From assembly GCF_030161235.1 (NCBI RefSeq), contig NZ_BSPW01000020.1, positions 1-64,000 of the forward strand: 64,000 bases of DNA, in the 5' to 3' direction. Shown here one piece after another: positions 1 to 7,283 of this stretch. The notes below the pieces were generated by a model. The model saw only the letters and a list, made by a program, of their open reading frames with translations. It was not told the DNA's origin and did not search any database. The stretch is from Vibrio zhanjiangensis (GTDB lineage Bacteria; Pseudomonadota; Gammaproteobacteria; Enterobacterales; Vibrionaceae). The stretch's first letter is position 1. Each line of letters opens with the position of its first letter. The translations under genes were made by a program, and so were the position numbers.

Positions 1-336
1 AACGGCAGGATCAAGTGATCGGAATAAACCGAAACGAGCGATCGCAATCACCGAAATACGCACACCCACGTAGTCACGTTCTTTCGCGAGTTGGTGAGCA
101 AGTTTATCGAAGACAGTTTTCGCGGTTGGAACCATTTCTGCCGATTTATCTAAAAACGTATATGAACTGTACTTAACCGTCAGATAAACAACTTTGTTAC
201 TAACCTCTTTTACTGCATATGTAGTTTTGTGATTGTATGTCTTCCATTTCGAATTTTTTATTTGCTCGACTGGAGCAACACTTCCACAACCAGCCAATAA
301 ACTACAAACCAAGCCACTAATTAGAAATTTCTTCAT
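1..336 (-). CDS. Putative lipoprotein, 3' end cut off by the window edge
   Basis: This is an open reading frame of 112 codons with no stop before the left edge, starting at the ATG read leftward from base 336. The N-terminus has two lysines, a hydrophobic stretch and a lipobox Leu-Ala-Gly-Cys with Cys17, so it is probably exported and lipid-anchored. The mature part is rich in Lys, Val and Ser and is not a family I recognise. A short leader without strong Shine-Dalgarno sequence precedes it. The function is unknown; the call rests on the lipobox and on an open frame that runs to the edge. Confidence 0.7.
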   Translation of the reverse strand, partial: MKKFLISGLVCSLLAGCGSVAPVEQIKNSKWKTYNHKTTYAVKEVSNKVVYLTVKYSSYTFLDKSAEMVPTAKTVFDKLAHQLAKERDYVGVRISVIAIARFGLFRSLDPAV

Positions 337-581
337 TTAGTTATCCTTTTTGGAGCATCAATGATCGAAAAGCAGCCTTTTAGTCAATAGATAGAACAAT
401 GATCAACTAAACACATAATGAGATATTAGATAAATTAGGTCAACAAACAGACAAATTGTGCACGCAGGATAGTTAATCTTAACAATAAAAGGGGCAAAAA
501 CTAGTTAGGGTGTTTAAGTAAAATAGCGCTGTAAGGATTAGGCGGGATAATGAAAACATACCGTTGCAGGGCTTAAAAACA

Positions 582-613
582 ACAAAGAGACAATTTAAAA
601 ATTATCTCTTTGT
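582..613 (-). terminator. Possible terminator of the ABC-3C operon
   Basis: A 9-bp inverted repeat (582-590 with 605-613) lies just beyond the stop codon of the leftward ATPase gene. On the minus strand it is followed by a run of T residues. The stem is AT-rich, so termination strength is uncertain. Confidence 0.45.
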
Positions 614-632
614 AAGTTGGGCTACAAGAGAG

Positions 633-2513
633 TCATACTTTTAAAGTCTTATTATGCATATTGTAGAAATCACCTACACAATATTCACTGTGATTAAGGT
701 CGCTATCAATCATAGATGTAGTGAAAATGATTTGGTGCTCTACATCTAGAGAGTTGGATAGTTTCACGATCTCACGCTGGAAAAGTTGGCTTCGTTCTTC
801 TTCCATCCCCTTATCTTCAATATTGTCCATAAGTAAGAAGCGAGGGTACAAATAAGAAGAGTCTTCACATGAGCACTTAAGCATAGCCAATCTAAATGCG
901 TTCTTTAGATAAACCATCGAACTAGCAGAAAACAAGGCTCTATCATCAATGGTCACTCGATCTTCTGCAAAGTCGAACTCGACTTTGCTACCATCAACGA
1001 ATATTTCTTCATGTCCAGCGTCAGCTTTAAGAATACTTAACGTTGCTTCTGATAGCTTTCTCTTCTTCGCTTTAAGCTCATTTTCCATTCGCTGCGTCAA
1101 TCTAGTGATTTCATCATTCAGCGTATTGAAGTCTGTCTGCAACGTATCTCGCTCATCATATAATCCATAGAGTTTAGCGAACTCTTTCTTACTATTGTTC
1201 AGTGTTCTGATTTCATTGCGTAAACCACCTATTTCACTGAGCTTTTGCCTTAGCTGTATATTCACCGCTCTTTGAGGTTTGCGGATGATCTCAAGGTCTC
1301 GTTCCAACTCGCCTAACTTAGTTTCAAGCTGGTTCGATTCAACCTTCTGCTCATCAAGCCTTATTTGTTTTTTCTCTATCAGAAGAATTGACTCGGCAAT
1401 CTGGAACTCTATTTCTTTTCTCACTTTAAATGTAGGGTCGATATTATTCTCAGATTCAGGTTTTGTTGCACCACACAAAGAACAACCTGTAGGTCTTGCT
1501 TGGACCTCTGTTTGGCAAGCTGGGCAGTGATTAAATGCAACGTCAGATAAAGCGTTGATAGTATCTTGGGTTTCTTTAAGAGCCTTAACTCTACGGCTTA
1601 AAGACTCAATAAACATCTGAGAATCATTGATTTCAAAAGACGTTTTAGCTATTTCTTGTTGGCTTGCTGTGTACTTTCCTCTTGCCTCCTGAACCTCTAC
1701 AATCAAATTTTTAAGTACTTCATCTTCTGTACAACCATCTTCCGATGGACTAGAAAACGATTCAACCTCTAGCTCCAGCGCATCAATCTCTTTACGCTTT
1801 TCTTCAATCTCACCATTTATTTCACTAACAGATTTTATCGTACCACCCAAAAATGAGTGTATGGTTTTAATCTCTTTAATTCGATTTTCCAAGGCTAGTT
1901 TCAAGCTCTGTAATCTGACCCGTTTTTCATAGAGTTCAAAATCTGACAAGCCGATCAATAGCTCCCCGATAGCTTGACGCTTGTTTGGTGAATCGAACTT
2001 ATCAAACTTGAATAGTCGATCTGGTGACGTCATCTGATCAACATAGAGCATTCTAAGTAACTGATGCATTGTAATACTGTTCTTGTCATCCGACTTTGAA
2101 TACGGCATACCAAGCTCTTTGAACAAGGCTTGATAAAAACTTTCTTTTGTATTGGCGTTATAAGGGTAACGAATCCAATCAGTAACAGATGCAACGTATG
2201 CTGATTCATAGTCTCCGCTAAATATATCCATCCCTTTCCTTCCACCCTCCGCGATTTCCCGCTTTAGGGTGAATACCTTGCCGCTTAGAGAAGCTTCGAC
2301 AAAAACGAAGCTACACTGCTTCGCTTCATTCTTAAGCTTAGTTAAATCACCGCCAAGGCCGTAGAATATAAAGTCTGAGATCGTAGACTTACCAGAACTG
2401 TTTACGCCTCTGATAATATTCACACCAGCCGTGAACTTTTCATCATAGGCAATACTTTTGCCTTTGGTAATGACTAGTCTTTTGACTAATAAGAAAGGTT
2501 TATACTGCGTCAT
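633..2513 (-). CDS. SMC/Rad50-like ATPase, putative ABC-3C system ATPase component
   Basis: The 626-residue protein has a Walker A motif, GVNSSGKST, at residues 36-44. Two long coiled-coil stretches flank a central zinc-hook-like pair of motifs, CPAC and CSLC, near residue 330. A C-terminal Walker-B-like segment, FLLMDNIED, lies near residue 565. This is the architecture of Rad50/SMC-type ABC ATPases, with divergent residues in the catalytic motif. It is the last gene of a leftward operon and its start overlaps the preceding gene by 14 bases, so translation is probably coupled. ABC-3C systems combine such an ATPase with a middle component and effectors, and are inferred to act in conflict with phage or plasmids. 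The assignment comes from motifs and gene context and is not tested. Confidence 0.82.
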   Translation of the reverse strand: MTQYKPFLLVKRLVITKGKSIAYDEKFTAGVNIIRGVNSSGKSTISDFIFYGLGGDLTKLKNEAKQCSFVFVEASLSGKVFTLKREIAEGGRKGMDIFSGDYESAYVASVTDWIRYPYNANTKESFYQALFKELGMPYSKSDDKNSITMHQLLRMLYVDQMTSPDRLFKFDKFDSPNKRQAIGELLIGLSDFELYEKRVRLQSLKLALENRIKEIKTIHSFLGGTIKSVSEINGEIEEKRKEIDALELEVESFSSPSEDGCTEDEVLKNLIVEVQEARGKYTASQQEIAKTSFEINDSQMFIESLSRRVKALKETQDTINALSDVAFNHCPACQTEVQARPTGCSLCGATKPESENNIDPTFKVRKEIEFQIAESILLIEKKQIRLDEQKVESNQLETKLGELERDLEIIRKPQRAVNIQLRQKLSEIGGLRNEIRTLNNSKKEFAKLYGLYDERDTLQTDFNTLNDEITRLTQRMENELKAKKRKLSEATLSILKADAGHEEIFVDGSKVEFDFAEDRVTIDDRALFSASSMVYLKNAFRLAMLKCSCEDSSYLYPRFLLMDNIEDKGMEEERSQLFQREIVKLSNSLDVEHQIIFTTSMIDSDLNHSEYCVGDFYNMHNKTLKV

Positions 2514-3015
2514 ATCTGTATTCCATTAAGCCTGTTCTTTTCTTAAGTCCACTTTCACCAACAACCTCAATCGCATTTAGGGTTTGGAATAGCTTGCAAA
2601 AAAGCTCCGTAGACTCATTAGAGTTATCGTTAATCAGCTTTTGAATAGACGGGCTATAGAACCCCTCTGAGATCCGCAAGTTACCGTTTTCTTCCTCAAA
2701 AATACCCTTTGCTTTTAGTATTTGAAGTGCCTGTATATGGTAGTCGCCCATCTCTGAAAATAGTCGTTTCTTATCTGGTAGAACTTCGTATGGTTGATTT
2801 ATTGAGCCAAAGCTACGCTTCAACTCAGCGATTCCTTTAGTTCTTGGAAACTCAATATCTTTTACAAGGTGTGGAAATAGGTAAAACAAATCGTAAATAC
2901 GCAGTCTTACCGAGTCAAAATCCTCTAAATCTTGCATACTTGCTATGCTGATAAACCTAAACATACAGTGGTAAAGATCGTTTCTTGGATGATAAATAAT
3001 CACTTTTAATCCCAC
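2500..3015 (-). CDS. Putative ABC-3C middle component
   Basis: This 171-residue protein starts at GTG; an alternative GTG four codons downstream has a better-spaced GGGA. The N-terminal half has a YHPRNDLYHCMFR stretch, then DLFYLFPHLV and a PYEVLPD segment. I associate that pattern with the middle-component family of ABC-three-component systems, which is predicted to link the ATPase to an effector. It overlaps the effector-like gene upstream by 10 bases and the ATPase gene downstream by 14 bases, which fits a single co-translated complex. There are no membrane segments or signal peptide. Family membership is recalled from sequence pattern, so it should be treated as probable. Confidence 0.7.
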   Translation of the reverse strand: MGLKVIIYHPRNDLYHCMFRFISIASMQDLEDFDSVRLRIYDLFYLFPHLVKDIEFPRTKGIAELKRSFGSINQPYEVLPDKKRLFSEMGDYHIQALQILKAKGIFEEENGNLRISEGFYSPSIQKLINDNSNESTELFCKLFQTLNAIEVVGESGLKKRTGLMEYRYDAV

Positions 3016-3608
3016 TCTATATAGCAGTTACCTGTAAGTATGTACAGTAGTCCGTACAGCTCATCTTTGTCAATATTGAGGCTGCACCCATGAACACTTT
3101 CCAAGACAGGTTGGATGATTTTTTCTTCGACTAAATCATTGATTTGGTAGACTTTAAAGTCGCCAGATTTAATGCGTGGTGAAATCTCGTGGAGAAACGT
3201 GGTTCTGATATTAGTGAGGATATATGTGTAGAGTTCCTGAGCCGATTTGTAATGCGAGAACTGCATTATCTTCTTCGATACACGCTCTTTGACATCCATA
3301 GCGTAATCCAAGAGAAAATCTCTGTTACCATCGGTGAGCTTTTGCCCTAGATCTCGAAGCTTACCTTCGACTTTTCGTTCCAGAAAGTTATTGAGCTGAC
3401 TAGAAAACTCTTTGTACTGTTCATCTTTCTGAATTTCTTGTTCATGCTCTTCAACAAGCTCTCGCAGCCTATGATCTTGACGATACATAACTGGAGCTGC
3501 GTGATTATATGTTATGTGGGTTGAGTGATCATGAACATCTCGTCCAGCGACACTACGTCCAGCATTAACGTTGTCGAAAGAGGCTTTATTTGAATCCAGT
3601 ACCGACAC
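3006..3608 (-). CDS. ABC-3C-associated protein with GxxVxGRD motif and putative system-specific C-terminal domain
   Basis: The 200-residue protein starts at a GTG that immediately follows the TAA of the preceding gene, in the same reading frame. An AAGGG Shine-Dalgarno sequence lies six bases upstream of the GTG, supporting real initiation. The N-terminus contains NVNAGRSVAGRDVHD, resembling the GGDVVGRD motif at the end of its neighbour. A charged helical middle follows, and the end (ELYGLLYILTGNCYIEWD) looks like the C-terminal domain that tethers effectors to ABC-3C complexes. No enzymatic motif is visible, so it may be an adaptor that pairs with the small membrane protein. It could also be the second half of a once-fused effector. 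Confidence 0.65.
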   Translation of the reverse strand: MSVLDSNKASFDNVNAGRSVAGRDVHDHSTHITYNHAAPVMYRQDHRLRELVEEHEQEIQKDEQYKEFSSQLNNFLERKVEGKLRDLGQKLTDGNRDFLLDYAMDVKERVSKKIMQFSHYKSAQELYTYILTNIRTTFLHEISPRIKSGDFKVYQINDLVEEKIIQPVLESVHGCSLNIDKDELYGLLYILTGNCYIEWD

Positions 3609-3815
3609 TTATGACCCTTTTTTGTCCCTACCAACAACATCGCCGCCAGCGCGAATATTGCTCATTGTTACATTGTTGGAAGATGCTTTTGACCTAAAGA
3701 AGAAATAACCTATAACTGCGACAATAGCCGCTACGATTAGGCTAACAACGTAAACACCTAAGCCAGAGAACAAAACATCGAAGTTTTCGCAGACCCAGTT
3801 TATAGCTTCATCCAC
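3609..3815 (-). CDS. Small membrane protein with GGDVVGRD tail, putative effector
   Basis: This 68-residue protein starts at GTG. An N-terminal WVCENFDVLFSGLGV segment runs into one strongly hydrophobic helix (about residues 20-42). A basic stretch and a C-terminal NIRAGGDVVGRD motif follow. Small proteins combining this FSGxGV membrane helix with repeats of the GDVVGRD type recur in bacterial conflict systems, where membrane effectors are thought to perturb the inner membrane. It is the first gene of the leftward operon. It shares a reading frame with the next gene, separated only by TAA, so a single nonsense change or a deliberate split is possible. Confidence 0.6.
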   Translation of the reverse strand: MDEAINWVCENFDVLFSGLGVYVVSLIVAAIVAVIGYFFFRSKASSNNVTMSNIRAGGDVVGRDKKGS

Positions 3816-4175
3816 CCTAACATCCTCGTGGTTTTTCCCTAAACTTTACAAGTATTTAATTTTATTCACAAATCGACAAGCCAAAAATATCTACTTACTT
3901 CTCAATATATGCAATCGGTTGGGTCACTATGTAGATGTATGGCTGAATCGACCAAGCTTCTTTGAACATTGCACTGATTAGAAAAATTACTTCAAATTGT
4001 ACACACTAGATATGATGGATACGCAGTCTAAATCGAAATGGGACAGAACCAATTTAGCGCAACCTGTCAGTTCTAGTCACATCGGGTAACGAAACTGACA
4101 GATTGCATTCAGACCAATTCAACTAATGCCCTCTCTTCGTTTAGGGGACCGTGGTTGATGAAAATTAACCGTGTT
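3816..4175. other. Intergenic region, 360 bp, between the ABC-3C operon and the XRE gene
   Basis: I see no convincing gene here. The stretch is AT-rich next to the ABC-3C operon and should hold its promoter, but no strong -35/-10 pair stands out on the minus strand. A 9-bp inverted repeat at 4064-4101 is listed separately. Confidence 0.5.
4064..4101. repeat. Inverted repeat, 9-bp arms
   Basis: CTGTCAGTT (4064-4072) and AACTGACAG (4093-4101) are perfect complements separated by 20 bases. No T-run follows on either strand, so it is not a standard terminator. It may be an operator, a small-RNA stem or an element end. Confidence 0.5.
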
Positions 4176-4385
4176 TTAGGGAAGAAGCTCTTTGGCATCA
4201 CAACTCAAAGTCTCCGCAATCTGATACAACTTCTCAACCGTGATATTGACTTCACCGCGCTCAATGCGTCCCACATAACTTCTATCTATCTCTGCGAGCA
4301 ACGCGAGTTTATCTTGAGTTAACCCTTTAGATTTCCTCATTTTTGTAATGCGTTTGCCCACAAGCGCTGCAAGGTTCTTGTTCAT
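4176..4385 (-). CDS. XRE-family helix-turn-helix regulator, possible antitoxin
   Basis: The 69-residue protein is a single HTH_3/Cro-C1 domain: GKRITKMRKSKGLTQDKLALL, then a recognition helix around DRSYVGRIERGEVNITVEKL. It is transcribed away from the HipA operon, with about 105 bp between the two start regions, so it probably controls the shared promoter region. In classical hipBA loci the XRE antitoxin HipB sits upstream in the same operon as hipA. Here it is divergent and one gene away, so a HipB role is inference only. Single-domain XRE proteins are also restriction-modification controllers, but no methylase or nuclease gene is nearby. Confidence 0.8.
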   Translation of the reverse strand: MNKNLAALVGKRITKMRKSKGLTQDKLALLAEIDRSYVGRIERGEVNITVEKLYQIAETLSCDAKELLP

Positions 4386-4427
4386 GTTTTTTTATTTATG
4401 AAATTAATTTGCTGAACAATCACACAG

Positions 4428-4456
4428 TTGCGGCATATAAATCCACGGACTATAAT
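4428..4456 (+). promoter_or_regulatory. Probable sigma-70 promoter for the hipA unit
   Basis: TTGCGG (4428-4433) and a perfect TATAAT (4451-4456) are separated by 17 bases. Transcription would start near 4463, which favours the ATG at 4492 over the upstream TTG as the start of the first gene. Confidence 0.55.
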
Positions 4457-4491
4457 CCTCAAAATTGACAGTAAAGGCCGTTTTTGAACAC

Positions 4492-5031
4492 ATGAAGATA
4501 AAAATCAGAAAAGAGTTATTTCTCGCCATTTATTACAATGAACATTTCTCTGCTAATGACTTAACGTCCTTTCCAATAGACTGTGATGAAAAAGAATACT
4601 TATCGGATGAATACGTCGAAATAAAATTGAAGGAAATGTCGCTTATCGGCGCAGTCCTCTCATGCGGTTTCGATAAGCATGGTGATGAAGAATTTTCCAA
4701 AGGTTTTATGTTTAACCATATCGACTGGGAGGTCGTGGATTACGACAACTATAGTGAGGACTCCAACTACCTTTCTCTCAAGAAAGAAAGCCTGTTGACG
4801 ATTTTGCAAGATAAACAGTCAGAGCTGTCAGAGTCCTATTCTCTTCATAAAAGGACATGGAAGCATTTCACTCAGTTGTGTACTCAACACTCAGAACTTC
4901 GGACGTGTTTAGATGAGTATATATCCGAGTATGACAATCGTAGATTGGATCTCAAAGCCGAAATGCTGGCAGTAGAAAACGCAATTACCTTCTACAAAAA
5001 CACAACCCACCCAGTAGAAAGTGGGAGTTAA
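4492..5031 (+). CDS. Uncharacterised acidic protein encoded directly upstream of hipA
   Basis: I do not recognise this protein of about 179 residues. It is acidic, with a Glu/Asp/Tyr-rich middle (around residues 45-90) and a charged, probably coiled-coil C-terminal half. There is no signal peptide or membrane helix. ATG 4492 is chosen because the TATAAT box at 4451 places the transcript start at about 4463; an in-frame TTG at 4465 would add nine residues. Its stop codon falls beyond the GTG of the hipA frame, so the two genes are tightly coupled. Position and acidity suggest a partner or inhibitor of the HipA kinase, replacing the usual HipB; this is inference. Confidence 0.65.
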   Translation: MKIKIRKELFLAIYYNEHFSANDLTSFPIDCDEKEYLSDEYVEIKLKEMSLIGAVLSCGFDKHGDEEFSKGFMFNHIDWEVVDYDNYSEDSNYLSLKKESLLTILQDKQSELSESYSLHKRTWKHFTQLCTQHSELRTCLDEYISEYDNRRLDLKAEMLAVENAITFYKNTTHPVESGS

Positions 5032-5032
5032 C

Positions 5033-6337
5033 TTGCACAATCCTATACTTTACGCTCATGCCACAAACAACATGCTCGTGGGGCAGTTTGTCCAACAGTC
5101 GAAGACCTACTGGTCATTCTCATACTCTGATGAGTGGTTAGCATATGATTCAGCTTTCCCGATCTCGTTAAGCCTACCGCTCGTAAAGGGAGAATGCTCA
5201 TCATTTAATGCACTGAATTTCATTCACAACCTGCTTCCTGACTTGAAAGAAGAACGATTAAGCCTTGCTCACTCGGTAGGTGTGCAATCCAACGATGCAT
5301 TCAATTTACTCTCCAAGATTGGTCATGATAGCACGGGCGGCATTTCATTTACTGAGAGCAGGCAGGCACCAAATATAGGGTGGGAATATCGAGAGATCTC
5401 GGCAAGCGAATTAAATGAACTCGTTACTCAGCGTAAGTCATTTCTTCCTTTTTTTGGGGAATATCGACCTTGTATTTCAGGCACTCAACGAAAAACAACG
5501 CTAACTAGGTTGAACGGTAAATGGTACGTACCTCAAGAGAAATCAATCAGTAGCCACATTATCAAATATCCGATGGATGCGATTGTGCAAAGCAACTCAG
5601 TACTAGATATGAGCAGCAGTGTTGAGAATGAATTCATCTGCAATCAAATTGCTAAGGAGCTTGGTTTCAGTGTTCCCGATATAGAGATAATAACGACAGA
5701 ATCAGGAGCGAAAGCCCTTGTTGTGGAAAGGTTCGACCGATGTTTTGTTGACGGAGTTGTGTCTCGTAGGCACCAAGAAGATTTCTGCCAGATTTTTGGT
5801 GTCCCTGAACATCAAAAATATCAATCGGAGAACAACCTCGGAGTCTCCAAAATTGTTGATGTTTTGTGTCTCTCAGCAGAAAGAAAGGCGAACAATCATG
5901 ACTTTTTTAAGTTCATGGTGTTGCAGTGTCTCCTTGGTGCCACTGACGGTCATCTCAAGAACTTTTCCGTGCATATTGCTCCTGGCGGATACTATCAGCT
6001 CGCTCCGTTCTACGATTTGCTATCAGCTTATCCTGCCGTCGGTGCCTCTGGGTTAAATAAGCGAAAGTTAAAGCTAGCTATGGGACTGAAAGCATCACGA
6101 GGATACAAATACCATATCAACAAAATTTGCTTACGCCATATAGAGCAGACAGCTGCTCAGTTCGGTATCAGCAATGCGAACTGCCATGAAATCGTCTCTA
6201 CCTTTCTCGCTCAATTTAGTAGCGCACTTAGCTCTATAGACAAAAGATTCCCTGGACAGGAGTTCGCGTTAGTAAAGGACGCAATATTTCAACATGCCAC
6301 TGAAATCGTTGAAAAGTTAAACAGAACAATTAAGTAA
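5033..6337 (+). CDS. hipA: HipA-family serine/threonine kinase toxin
   Basis: The frame is 438 codons from GTG 5021, close to the size of E. coli HipA. I prefer TTG 5033 because a GGGAG sequence sits five bases before it. The N-terminal HipA subdomain covers about residues 1-110. The loop carrying the regulatory Ser is seen as CISGTQRKTTL. The catalytic loop is GATDGHLKNFS, with the Asp and Asn expected for phosphotransfer, followed by LAPFYDLLSA. HipA kinases phosphorylate glutamyl-tRNA synthetase and cause growth arrest and persistence; the target here is not known. All key residues appear intact, so the toxin is probably active. The neutralising partner is unclear: a divergent XRE gene and the acidic protein upstream are the candidates. 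Confidence 0.88.
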   Translation: MHNPILYAHATNNMLVGQFVQQSKTYWSFSYSDEWLAYDSAFPISLSLPLVKGECSSFNALNFIHNLLPDLKEERLSLAHSVGVQSNDAFNLLSKIGHDSTGGISFTESRQAPNIGWEYREISASELNELVTQRKSFLPFFGEYRPCISGTQRKTTLTRLNGKWYVPQEKSISSHIIKYPMDAIVQSNSVLDMSSSVENEFICNQIAKELGFSVPDIEIITTESGAKALVVERFDRCFVDGVVSRRHQEDFCQIFGVPEHQKYQSENNLGVSKIVDVLCLSAERKANNHDFFKFMVLQCLLGATDGHLKNFSVHIAPGGYYQLAPFYDLLSAYPAVGASGLNKRKLKLAMGLKASRGYKYHINKICLRHIEQTAAQFGISNANCHEIVSTFLAQFSSALSSIDKRFPGQEFALVKDAIFQHATEIVEKLNRTIK

Positions 6338-6398
6338 ACATCTGGGGTAACAATTGTTGCCCATGTTGTAAACATACTCGTTAGCAGTGAGGGGAAAT

Positions 6399-6602
6399 AT
6401 GGCTGAAACCACGACCAATGGAAGTAACACGACTCTTGATTTGAGGCAGTCTTTCGCTCTGTTAAGTGTCGATAAGAATGGAATCGTAACGATGAAATTT
6501 GGAGATGAAGTAACGGTTTTTATGAACGACAAATGCCCAGCAATCACGACCGATTTATTAAAAGTGATTGCGTCAATAAAAAACGGGAGTAGCCAGCAAT
6601 GA
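6399..6602 (+). CDS. Small hypothetical protein
   Basis: The protein is 67 residues from the ATG at 6399, preceded by a strong GAGGGG sequence. A GTG at 6387 would extend it by four codons. It is soluble, with a Thr/Asn-rich N-terminus and a central VDKNGIVTMKFGDEVTVFMND stretch that looks like a beta hairpin. I do not recognise a family. It lies after hipA, and its stop overlaps the ATG of a short broken frame downstream, so it may be part of a small decayed operon. Confidence 0.5.
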   Translation: MAETTTNGSNTTLDLRQSFALLSVDKNGIVTMKFGDEVTVFMNDKCPAITTDLLKVIASIKNGSSQQ

Positions 6603-6744
6603 AGCGCGAAAAAGAAAAGATCCGTGGTCTAACAGAAACTTCGTGTAAGAACCACTTCTGTTGATTGCTCCTTCCCAAGAAATGAAAAAAGAATTAGATG
6701 TGATCGTCGGCGATTATTTAGTCGATTTAGATGGCGACTATTAG
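6599..6744 (+). pseudogene. Possible frameshifted small gene
   Basis: An ATG overlapping the preceding stop opens a 21-codon frame that ends at 6664. A different frame then continues with a protein-like tail (EPLLLIAPSQEMKKELDVIV, then a short acidic end) to a TAG at 6742-6744, just before the next gene. Joining the two by one frameshift would give roughly 48 residues. Either it is a decayed gene, perhaps the toxin partner of the regulator that follows, or only the tail is coincidence. No family is recognised. Confidence 0.35.
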
Positions 6745-6757
6745 GAGTGTGGATGGT

Positions 6758-7120
6758 ATGAAAGCAAAAATCGGTATTCTATCAGAAGAGCTTGCTCGTA
6801 AGCGTATGGTTCGTATTGCAGAAGGAAAAGTGACGTCTGAAGAACCTTACCCTCAATTTTTGTTTGAGTCACTGGCTGCGCTTTCACAACTGTTGTCTAA
6901 CGAAAATGTTGAACTGTTGAATTTGATTGCTCGCGAGAAGCCAAACAGTCTTGATGAACTTGCTGAAATGAGTGGGCGCAGTATCAAGGATGTTACTGAT
7001 GCTTTCGAAGCTCTTTCATCTAAGGGCTTTGCTTATCTGGATGTGAGGGGAATGGAATCTCGACCAATAGCGTTGTTTACGAAGTTCGAGATCGTCATGG
7101 GCAACAATTTTACCCTTTGA
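6758..7120 (+). CDS. Winged-helix regulator, putative orphan antitoxin
   Basis: This 120-residue protein starts at the ATG at 6758, with GGAG ten bases upstream; this start gives the family-like beginning MKAKIGILSEE. The middle has a MarR/ArsR-like helix-turn-helix, NSLDELAEMSGRSIKDVTDAFEALSSKG, and a beta-wing. It resembles the DNA-binding antitoxins that follow DUF6516-type toxins (the HVO_A0114 group). No intact toxin gene lies upstream, only the broken frame at 6599-6744, so it looks like an orphan. The functional assignment is from remembered family pattern and is moderate. Confidence 0.6.
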   Translation: MKAKIGILSEELARKRMVRIAEGKVTSEEPYPQFLFESLAALSQLLSNENVELLNLIAREKPNSLDELAEMSGRSIKDVTDAFEALSSKGFAYLDVRGMESRPIALFTKFEIVMGNNFTL

Positions 7121-7254
7121 AAAGTGTTTCAAGTACCGTGTAGTTCTTTCCGTTTTTTGATGTAAATAAAACGAAGGTTTGTGTTACATCTCCTTTCTCA
7201 TCTTTTTTTAATGAATATCCTTCTATTTTTCGTAACAAAACTCGTAAACTAAAC

Positions 7255-7265
7255 TATGTAACATA
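7255..7265. promoter_or_regulatory. Palindrome upstream of the resolvase gene
   Basis: TATGTAACATA is a perfect odd palindrome 18 bases before the resolvase ATG. A related half-site GTTACAT occurs at 7183-7189. These could be resolvase binding subsites (res) or an operator. Confidence 0.35.
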
Positions 7266-7283
7266 AACGTATGGAAGTGTTTC

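Noticed and set aside
4465..4470. Perfect TTGACA, a -35-like sequence
   Set aside because: No -10 box at the proper distance downstream, and it lies inside the likely transcript of the 4428-4456 promoter.
5718..6056. Rightward frame of 112 codons inside hipA
   Set aside because: It is an out-of-frame shadow of the conserved hipA coding sequence.
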